The notes below the pieces were generated by a model that saw nothing but the letters and a program-made list of their open reading frames with translations, had not been told where the DNA came from and did no database searches. Shown piece after piece: positions 7,857-11,192 of a stretch of 11,192 nucleotides of DNA. Source of the stretch: Candidatus Bathyarchaeota archaeon (GTDB lineage Archaea > Thermoproteota > Bathyarchaeia > Bathyarchaeales > Bathyarchaeaceae); assembly GCA_014859755.1 (NCBI GenBank), contig JACUTO010000041.1, forward strand, positions 1 through 11,192, in the 5' to 3' direction. Made by a program: the position numbers and the translations under genes. Within the stretch, counting starts at the first letter, position 1; every line of letters begins with the position of its first letter.

Positions 7857-7868
7857 GTTAAAAATAAT
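7857..7868 (+). promoter_or_regulatory. TATA-like element for the EamA transporter gene
   Basis: GTTAAAAATAAT lies about 40 bases before the ATG at 7905. Transcription starting near 7888 would give a very short leader that still holds GGGTGAT. Confidence 0.4.
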
Positions 7869-7892
7869 AGGTTGACCGTTTCTATGAACGTT

Positions 7893-7899
7893 GGGTGAT
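7893..7899 (+). promoter_or_regulatory. Ribosome binding site GGGTGAT of the EamA gene
   Basis: GGGTGAT ends five bases before the ATG. It pairs with the GGTGATC half of the archaeal anti-Shine-Dalgarno complement, and the same GTGATTA wording precedes the starts at 4870 and 10130. Confidence 0.6.
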
Positions 7900-7904
7900 T
7901 AGGA

Positions 7905-8330
7905 ATGGAATGGTTTCTTTTAGCAGCTCTTTCGGCTTTCTTCGCAGCTCTTGTGTCGATTTTTGCGAAAATCGGATTGCAAAGGGTTGATTCCACCGTG
8001 GGAACTGCGGCGCGAGCTATCGTCATGGTGCTTTTCATAGTTGTCTTTGTCATATCTAGCGGAAAACGCCTCCAACTAACCCAGTTCACCAGCAAGGACA
8101 TGGGATTCATAGTTCTCTCCGGCATCGCTGGAGCCTTATCATGGCTATTCTATTTCGCTGCCCTAAAATTGGCTGACGCTTCAAAGGTGGCTCCAGTAGA
8201 CAGAGCAAGCGTATTGATTGTCATGGTTCTAGCGGCCCTTTTCCTCGGCGAAAAGGTAACACTGAAAACCGCAACAGCTGGAGTTCTTATTTTCGTTGGT
8301 CTTCTATTGTTTGCTGTGAAACTGGACTAA
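7905..8330 (+). CDS. Half-size EamA/DMT-family transporter
   Basis: The 141-residue protein has five predicted membrane helices (about residues 3-23, 33-52, 66-87, 94-115 and 119-138) and matches one EamA repeat. The helix packing LSGIAGALSWLFYFAALKLADAS followed by VAPVDRASVLIVMVLAALFLGE is typical of the family, including the conserved P-x-[DS] turn and the GE before the last helix. Full-length DMT exporters carry two such repeats; single-repeat proteins of about 140 residues are a known subgroup and probably work as dimers in the cell membrane. The substrate cannot be told from sequence; small metabolites or amino acids are typical of the superfamily. The ATG has a good ribosome binding site, and the gene is bracketed by the paired repeat elements. 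Confidence 0.88.
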   Translation: MEWFLLAALSAFFAALVSIFAKIGLQRVDSTVGTAARAIVMVLFIVVFVISSGKRLQLTQFTSKDMGFIVLSGIAGALSWLFYFAALKLADASKVAPVDRASVLIVMVLAALFLGEKVTLKTATAGVLIFVGLLLFAVKLD

Positions 8331-8393
8331 AGGTATGCGGAGCTTGTGGAGAATTTTGAGATAAACTCGATAGTCTAATTAGCGTGATTATAT

Positions 8394-8457
8394 CTGTTTA
8401 AATATTAGAAGTTTGGCGACATCCCCCGCAAACTCCCCTTTTTCTGGTTTTAAAGGT
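8394..8457 (+). repeat. Copy B of the imperfect repeat flanking the EamA gene
   Basis: The copy begins CTGTTTAAATATTAGAA, then forms a better hairpin than copy A: AGTTTG (8410-8415) pairs with CAAACT (8429-8434). A CCCCTTTTTC tract and TTTTAAAGG follow. It is similar in order and wording to 7774-7835. Confidence 0.4.
8410..8443 (+). terminator. Candidate terminator after the EamA gene
   Basis: A 6-bp stem (plus two more pairs beyond a one-base bulge) with an 8-base loop is followed at once by CCCCTTTTT, about 80 bases after the EamA stop. Archaeal termination depends mainly on T-tracts, so the hairpin may be incidental. The segment lies inside repeat copy B and may have another role. Confidence 0.35.
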
Positions 8458-8691
8458 TTGTTAAAGTCGTTTTTGCGGAAACATGCGTGCGCGAATTTCG
8501 TGCTTTTGAGTCTAACTTACACGAAACTGTTTACTAGCGCAAGTGCACCTCGTCTATCTTTCCATCCGAGATTTAAAGCTCAAAACGACGACGACACAGA
8601 GATATGATGTTAGGGGTATACTTGTATGTTTTCTGCATGTTAGCAATGTAATAATACGTTTTAGACAATCTCTTTTTGTTAGGAATCAAAA

Positions 8692-9345
8692 TTGTCTGAA
8701 AAGTTCGCTAGAAGATGGGGAGAAGGAAAAGACAAAATACCTATCACTACGAAGATTAAGGAAGCCTTTCGTGCTCCAAGCCCATTGAAACCACGCCTCG
8801 ATTACGCCGTCAAGCGAATTGAAATGCAAATTCAAAGACTAGACAAGGCAACCGACCGCTTCTCAGAACGCGACAAATCAATATTCGCAAGAATCGTTAA
8901 CGCCTACTCAAAACATGACATGGCGCGGGCCAACGTTTTCGCCAACGAACTGGCTGAAATACGGAAAATGGAAAGGATGATAATCCACGCGAGACTAGCC
9001 CTAGAGCAGATCGTTCTCAGGTTAAGCACGGTTTCAGAGCTTGGCGACGTCGTTAGCACAGTAGGTCCAGCAGTTGGTGTGCTGCGCAGCGTTAAAAACG
9101 GGATGGCTGCAGTTTTTCCAGAAGCCGAAAGGGAATTTGGAACTATTGGAAACTTGCTCAGCGGAATAGTGATGGACGCTAGCCACAGCACCGGGTTGAA
9201 CATAGACTTCCAAGAAGCAAGCGAAGACGCCCAGAAAATCATGAACGAAGCAGCCACGGTTGCGGAACAGAAAGTCAAAGAAAAATTTCCACAGTTGCCT
9301 GCTGGCCTACCTGCCTTCGGTGAGACGGCTCAAACTGAAACTTAG
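8692..9345 (+). CDS. cdvB: CdvB-like ESCRT-III (Snf7-domain) protein
   Basis: This 217-residue, helix-rich protein matches archaeal ESCRT-III proteins, which polymerise on membranes in cell division and vesicle release. An N-terminal basic segment (MSEKFARRWGEGKDK) precedes LKPRLDYAVKRIEMQIQRLD (32-51), which opens the long alpha1-alpha2 hairpin. Further helices follow: RANVFANELAEIRKMERMI (79-97), LALEQIVLRLSTVSELGDVV (102-121) and a later helical region to about 197. The Pro-rich tail FPQLPAGLPAF (199-209) resembles the MIM2 motif that binds the MIT domain of the CdvC/Vps4 ATPase. There is no C-terminal winged helix of the kind Sulfolobus CdvB uses to bind CdvA, so it is closer to the CdvB1/B2 paralogues or a lineage-specific form. 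Neither cdvA nor cdvC is in the window. The TTG start has AGGA eight bases upstream; no earlier in-frame start is convincing. Confidence 0.87.
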   Translation: MSEKFARRWGEGKDKIPITTKIKEAFRAPSPLKPRLDYAVKRIEMQIQRLDKATDRFSERDKSIFARIVNAYSKHDMARANVFANELAEIRKMERMIIHARLALEQIVLRLSTVSELGDVVSTVGPAVGVLRSVKNGMAAVFPEAEREFGTIGNLLSGIVMDASHSTGLNIDFQEASEDAQKIMNEAATVAEQKVKEKFPQLPAGLPAFGETAQTET

Positions 9346-9371
9346 CTGCCCCGCAAAAACGTAATCATTCA

Positions 9372-9391
9372 TGCGCGCACTTGGTATATAA
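9372..9391 (+). promoter_or_regulatory. TGCGCGCA palindrome followed by TATATAAG
   Basis: A perfect 8-bp palindrome (9372-9379) sits five bases before a strong TATA box (TATATAAG, about 9385-9392). This looks like a promoter for the tiny genes downstream, with transcription from about 9414. The palindrome occupies the BRE/operator position and recurs at 10085 before another TATA. Confidence 0.5.
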
Positions 9392-9422
9392 GACTAGAAA
9401 GGAGAACGATTGACCCCCGTTT

Positions 9423-9456
9423 TCCTTAAAAAAGGATGTTTTACCCTTATTTTTTT
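9423..9456 (+). terminator. Candidate terminator after the cdvB-like gene
   Basis: TCCTT (9423-9427) and AAGGA (9432-9436) form a 5-bp stem with a 4-base loop; a seven-T run follows at 9450-9456. This T-tract is the strongest in the right half of the window. It lies after the TATATAAG box, so it could also attenuate transcripts starting there. Confidence 0.4.
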
Positions 9457-9500
9457 AAAAAAATGCAGATATACGAGTCGTGGTGCCTTTAGAGAATTTA

Positions 9501-9506
9501 GGAGGT
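9501..9506 (+). promoter_or_regulatory. Strong ribosome binding site GGAGGT of the acidic mini-gene
   Basis: GGAGGT lies six bases before ATG 9513. The block GGAGGTAAAAACATG matches the one at 10774-10788 in 14 of 15 positions. It is the main evidence that an 18-codon frame is translated. Confidence 0.65.
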
Positions 9507-9512
9507 AAAAAC

Positions 9513-9569
9513 ATGCGCAACTATTCAGAGGAGGAAGAGTGGGAAGAGGAAGAAGAGGAAGAGTGGTAG
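9513..9569 (+). CDS. Acidic 18-residue mini-protein, Glu-rich with Trp
   Basis: The frame reads MRNYSEEEEW, then seven Glu and a final Trp before TAG: 11 of 18 residues are Glu, giving a net charge near -10. It is too short for standard gene callers, but it is preceded by a near-perfect GGAGGT site at ideal spacing. The next mini-gene begins three bases after its stop, encodes a peptide of opposite charge, and has no site of its own, which suggests translational coupling. I know of no matching family. The main alternative is that this is a purine-rich low-complexity tract whose frames necessarily encode Glu and Lys, with the ATG and binding site arising by chance or serving as a leader. Confidence 0.5.
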   Translation: MRNYSEEEEWEEEEEEEW

Positions 9570-9572
9570 AAT

Positions 9573-9623
9573 ATGCCTAAGAAGAAAAAAGGAAAGAAAA
9601 AAGGCAAAGGTAAAGAAAAGTAG
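9573..9623 (+). CDS. Basic 16-residue mini-protein, Lys/Gly-rich
   Basis: ATG at 9573 opens MPKKKKGKKKGKGKEK, then TAG: 10 of 16 residues are Lys, with a net charge near +9. It starts three bases after the stop of the acidic mini-gene and shares its purine-rich DNA. It has no clear ribosome binding site, so translation would depend on ribosomes finishing the first frame. The near-equal and opposite charges suggest two peptides that could bind each other, or that separately bind basic proteins and nucleic acid. This is inference. The Lys-rich 44-residue protein at 10786 resembles it in composition. It could equally be an untranslated part of the purine tract. Confidence 0.4.
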   Translation: MPKKKKGKKKGKGKEK

Positions 9624-9818
9624 AAGACTATGCACGCGCGACCCGAGACCGTTGAGGAGCTAAACATTTCGTTAACGAGATTTCTTTGAATCACTCCAAC
9701 TTCCCACGTTTACCCCCCTCTTCAACGGCGGGAAAGCATGCGAGCATTCGGTCAATCCGCCTCTCATATCCCCTCTTTTCCGTCTATGTATGTTTACGTG
9801 TGGAAAACAGTTCAAGAA
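9624..9818. other. Intergenic stretch before the Cys-rich small protein
   Basis: About 195 bases hold two pyrimidine-rich tracts (CCCCCCTCTTC near 9714 and CCCCTCTTTTCC near 9769) and a 19-codon frame at 9630-9689 without a ribosome binding site. There is nothing I can assign with confidence. The pyrimidine tracts resemble those in the repeat copies at 7774 and 8394. Confidence 0.35.
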
Positions 9819-10076
9819 ATGAAGAGTCGAAAGAAATGCACAAATCTAAAACTGGTTGGCACGCCTGATGACTCGATATTGCAGGTTTGTGGAAAGCGTC
9901 TTCCGCCTTCTGGGAATACTGATTGCTTATGCAAAGAGCATCGCTTTGAAGAAGGTGACGTTTTGGTTCTTGAATACGACCTCGATGAAGATTTCTATGC
10001 CTGGAGACCTAAAATCCCTGCAAGGACCGTTGGAAATGGGATAAAGCCAAAAAAAGGAGCTGTAAAAAATGAATAA
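9819..10076 (+). CDS. Small Cys-rich, possibly zinc-binding protein
   Basis: From the ATG at 9819 the product is 85 residues with Cys7, Cys24, Cys36, Cys38 and His41, a spacing able to bind one zinc. An acidic, beta-like segment follows (FEEGDVLVLEYDLDEDFYAW) and then a Lys-rich tail. I do not recognise the family. Start choice is weak: the frame stays open further upstream, with ATGs at 9786 and 9738 (112 residues), the latter after GGCGGG. I prefer 9819 because the upstream residues are Ser/Pro-rich and look non-coding, and because conserved-looking sequence begins at MKSRKKC. It heads a run of small plus-strand genes, 53 bases before the next. Confidence 0.55.
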   Translation: MKSRKKCTNLKLVGTPDDSILQVCGKRLPPSGNTDCLCKEHRFEEGDVLVLEYDLDEDFYAWRPKIPARTVGNGIKPKKGAVKNE

Positions 10077-10084
10077 CGTTTACT

Positions 10085-10098
10085 TGCGCGCATATAGG
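10085..10098 (+). promoter_or_regulatory. TGCGCGCA palindrome abutting a TATA-like element
   Basis: TGCGCGCA (10085-10092) runs into CATATAGG. A transcript starting about 25 bases downstream would just include GGAGCGGTGAT and the TTG at 10130. This is the same palindrome-TATA pairing as at 9372. Confidence 0.4.
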
Positions 10099-10116
10099 TT
10101 TAGTAGTATTTGGAAA

Positions 10117-10127
10117 GGAGCGGTGAT
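10117..10127 (+). promoter_or_regulatory. Extended ribosome binding site deciding a TTG start
   Basis: GGAGCGGTGAT carries both halves of the archaeal consensus (GGAG and GGTGAT) and ends two bases before TTG 10130. It supports TTG as the true start despite the weak codon. Confidence 0.6.
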
Positions 10128-10129
10128 TA

Positions 10130-10330
10130 TTGAAGAATGAGGAGCTCCGTGAAGTTCAAGCGTTCAAAGCGGTGCTAAACAAAAAAACTAAGAAATGGGT
10201 TGCTTTGGCAAAGTTCAGGAATAACAAAACAAAAATTGTTGCTGGTGGGTTAAATTCGAGAAAAGAGGCACAAGAATACTTGAAACTTCTTGTCATTCAA
10301 GCGCGTTCTGCGCGTGCACAAAGACTTTAA
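10130..10330 (+). CDS. Small basic protein, possible AP2/integrase-arm-like DNA-binding fold
   Basis: The 66-residue product is basic and has the pattern of a three-stranded sheet followed by a helix: KAVLNKKTKKWVALAKF (strands 1-2), KTKIVAGGLNSR (strand 3 and turn), then KEAQEYLKLLVIQARSARAQ (helix). This resembles AP2 and tyrosine-integrase arm-type DNA-binding domains, whose third strand ends in a Gly-rich turn before an 'xxEAAxxY' helix. The likeness is by eye only. If right, it binds DNA as a stand-alone small protein. No integrase catalytic domain is nearby. It has its own candidate promoter and binding site, and sits 36 bases before the next gene, so the two may be co-transcribed. Confidence 0.7.
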   Translation: MKNEELREVQAFKAVLNKKTKKWVALAKFRNNKTKIVAGGLNSRKEAQEYLKLLVIQARSARAQRL

Positions 10331-10354
10331 GCGGAAAAATCGTAATCTCACTTC

Positions 10355-10360
10355 GGGTGA
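10355..10360 (+). promoter_or_regulatory. Ribosome binding site GGGTGA of the 118-residue gene
   Basis: GGGTGA ends six bases before ATG 10367, matching the GGTGA half-site used elsewhere in this window. Confidence 0.5.
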
Positions 10361-10366
10361 AGTAGC

Positions 10367-10723
10367 ATGATCAAGATTACTTATGAGCCCTTCAAAGAAG
10401 TTGTCATTAAAGAGTATATACGCTTTGAAAAAATTGAGGACCTTATTTATATCTTTGCGCAGCTCAGGGCTGGTGAGGCCCCCGTTTCCCTTAACTGGGC
10501 TAATGGTCTGGTGTTTGTTTACAGTCCTCTAATTCCAGATACTGATCAACTAATGGAGGAGTTTCTAAAGGGTAGAATCTACTGGGTAAATGTGAGCTAC
10601 GCTGAGATGCCGGAGTACAAGTCAATATTTGAAACGAGGGAGAAGGTTCAAGTACCCATAATCAACCTAAGTTCCAACCCCATGATCGGACAAATTATGG
10701 AATGGCTTAAACAACAAAAGTAA
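10367..10723 (+). CDS. Conserved-looking protein of unknown function, 118 residues
   Basis: I do not recognise this protein. It appears to be a soluble alpha/beta protein with no signal peptide, membrane helix or cysteines. Alternating strands (MIKITYEPFKEVVIKEYIRF, VSLNWANGLVFVYSPL, RIYWVNVSYAEM) and helices (EDLIYIFAQL, DTDQLMEEFL, MIGQIMEWLKQQ at the C-terminus) can be read by eye. The ATG is well placed after GGGTGA and the codon pattern is that of a real gene. It lies between the basic 66-residue gene and the Lys-rich 44-residue gene with gaps of 36 and 62 bases, so an operon is likely, though the next gene's strong binding site shows independent initiation of translation. Confidence 0.8.
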   Translation: MIKITYEPFKEVVIKEYIRFEKIEDLIYIFAQLRAGEAPVSLNWANGLVFVYSPLIPDTDQLMEEFLKGRIYWVNVSYAEMPEYKSIFETREKVQVPIINLSSNPMIGQIMEWLKQQK

Positions 10724-10773
10724 CGCTCATGGTAATGTTTTTTTATAGGAATTATTGGTTATGCCATAAAAGA

Positions 10774-10779
10774 GGAGGT
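10774..10779 (+). promoter_or_regulatory. Strong ribosome binding site GGAGGT fixing the start of the Lys-rich gene
   Basis: GGAGGT lies six bases before ATG 10786 and rules out the longer frame from 10729, whose extra residues (MVMFFYRNYWLCHK) have no site of their own. The block closely copies 9501-9515. Confidence 0.7.
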
Positions 10780-10785
10780 CAAAAC

Positions 10786-10920
10786 ATGGCTAAGAAAAGT
10801 AGGAAAGAGAAAGCTGCAGGTCGGGAAAAGCATAGACAATTGAAAAGGGCTAAGAAGATGCAGAGTAAACAGAAAAAGAAGGTTGGGCTTCCTAAGAAGC
10901 ATAGTAAAGGGAAGAAATAG
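10786..10920 (+). CDS. Very basic Lys-rich small protein, 44 residues
   Basis: The product starts MAKKSRKEKAAGREKH and ends KKHSKGKK. It has 17 Lys and 4 Arg in 44 residues with only two Glu, no cysteines and no hydrophobic core, so it is probably unfolded alone and suited to bind nucleic acid or an acidic partner. Length and composition recall small ribosome-associated or nucleoid proteins and eukaryotic histone tails, but no family motif is visible. The start is secure because of the GGAGGT site. It is followed 53 bases later by a zinc-ribbon gene; small basic and zinc-ribbon proteins together are common around translation and transcription functions, which is only a hint. Confidence 0.7.
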   Translation: MAKKSRKEKAAGREKHRQLKRAKKMQSKQKKKVGLPKKHSKGKK

Positions 10921-10973
10921 TCTTTTCGTGTGTGCGTGTCGTGGAGCTTCCAGGGAGCCTTTTGAAGAAAACT

Positions 10974-11099
10974 ATGGAGAAAACCTTTATGTTATGCCCC
11001 CGATGTGGAACAAAAATGAACAGCCGAAAATGCAAGGGCAAGAGTTCAAAGATTTACGAATGCCCAGAATGCCATTACAACCGCACCACAAAAACCTAA
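10974..11099 (+). CDS. Small zinc-ribbon protein, 41 residues
   Basis: This frame reads MEKTFMLCPRCGTKMNSRKC, continues KGKSSKIYECPECHYNRTTKT, and ends at TAA 11097-11099. Two zinc knuckles, CPRCG (Cys8, Cys11) and CPECH (Cys30, Cys33), are spaced as in a zinc ribbon; an extra Cys20 lies between. Such mini-ribbons occur in archaeal transcription factors, ribosomal proteins and RNA polymerase subunits, but this one matches none I can name. Start choice is uncertain: no strong ribosome binding site precedes ATG 10974, and in-frame TTG 10962 (after GGGAG) and GTG 10941 would add 4 or 11 residues. The frame is too short for usual gene-length cut-offs. Confidence 0.6.
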   Translation: MEKTFMLCPRCGTKMNSRKCKGKSSKIYECPECHYNRTTKT

Positions 11100-11105
11100 G
11101 ATTTT

Positions 11106-11154
11106 GCGTGCAGCATGTACATAGAACAACAAGATGCGCGCGCAAGGCTGCACA
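11106..11154. repeat. Inverted repeat enclosing two palindromes
   Basis: GTGCAGC (11108-11114) and GCTGCAC (11147-11153) form a perfect 7-bp inverted repeat. Between them lie ATGTACAT (11115-11122) and the 10-bp palindrome TGCGCGCGCA (11135-11144). It could be an operator, a structured RNA element or a terminator; no T-tract follows in the window. Confidence 0.4.
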
Positions 11155-11192
11155 TAATGGCGTAATAAACTTCAGTGTTCTGGGCGGCTGGT

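Larger units (their letters stand above)
8331..8691. other. 361-bp intergenic region between the EamA and cdvB-like genes
   Basis: Besides repeat copy B, this region contains a 7-bp inverted repeat (TTTCGTG 8496-8502 and CACGAAA 8520-8526, loop 17 bases). Two short frames are present (8413-8607 and 8543-8788), with no ribosome binding site and unlikely composition. If the TATA-like TTTAAATA near 8397 drives cdvB, its leader would be about 265 bases. No tRNA or other known RNA was recognised. Confidence 0.4.

Noticed and set aside
8413..8788. Two short plus-strand frames (8413-8607 and 8543-8788) upstream of and into cdvB
   Set aside because: Neither has a ribosome binding site, the second overlaps the cdvB start out of frame, and the products look random.
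8904..9278. 124-codon frame antisense to cdvB
   Set aside because: A shadow of the real gene, with no start signal.
9410..9508. 32-codon TTG frame after GGAGAACGA, ending at the binding site of the acidic mini-gene
   Set aside because: It runs through the likely terminator hairpin and T-tract, and the product (Phe/Leu/Lys mixture) shows no pattern. It could be a leader peptide but is not supported.
9630..9689. 19-codon ATG frame after the basic mini-gene
   Set aside because: There is no ribosome binding site and nothing distinctive in the product.
10729..10785. N-terminal extension of the Lys-rich protein
   Set aside because: A strong GGAGGT at 10774-10779 marks ATG 10786 as the start; the extension is upstream spacer read in frame.
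1..11192. tRNA, rRNA, CRISPR array or insertion sequence
   Set aside because: Reading both strands for T-loop motifs, regular spaced repeats and transposase motifs gave no candidate.

Overview
This window is archaeal, most likely from a TACK-group lineage such as Bathyarchaeia; that lineage name is an inference. The signs are a CdvB/ESCRT-III-like gene, a short archaeal-type lipoate ligase, TATA-box promoters (TTTATAAAT, TTAAATAT, TATATAAG), frequent TTG starts, and ribosome binding sites that pair with either half of the GGAGGTGATC anti-Shine-Dalgarno complement. Genes lie on both strands. There is no rRNA, tRNA, CRISPR array or transposase that I can see.

Left part (1-1929). A radical SAM gene of the biotin/lipoyl synthase-like type enters from the left edge without its N-terminus. 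It converges on, and overlaps by 33 bp, a gene for a secreted, C-terminally anchored surface protein. About 550 bp of mostly non-coding DNA follows, with at most one doubtful two-helix membrane ORF.

Central part (1930-7740). Two primary ion pumps are divergent across a short promoter region: a P2A-type Ca2+ ATPase on the minus strand and a membrane pyrophosphatase on the plus strand. The pyrophosphatase carries the Lys/Thr signature of the K+-independent, H+-pumping class. Convergent with it is lplA, the catalytic domain of an archaeal two-part lipoate-protein ligase. If the left-edge radical SAM protein is a LipS-type sulfur-inserting enzyme, the window holds two steps of lipoyl cofactor biosynthesis.

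Right part (7741-11192), all on the plus strand. A half-size EamA/DMT transporter is bracketed by two imperfect copies of an A/T-rich, hairpin and pyrimidine-tract element. A CdvB-like ESCRT-III protein follows, and then a run of very small genes: an 18-residue Glu/Trp peptide beside a 16-residue Lys/Gly peptide, an 85-residue Cys-rich protein, a 66-residue basic protein with a possible AP2/integrase-arm-like fold, a 118-residue unknown, a 44-residue Lys-rich protein and a 41-residue zinc-ribbon protein. Several of these are preceded by strong ribosome binding sites. The short palindrome TGCGCGCA lies beside TATA boxes in this stretch. The tiny-gene cluster, especially the oppositely charged peptide pair, is the least explained part of the window.
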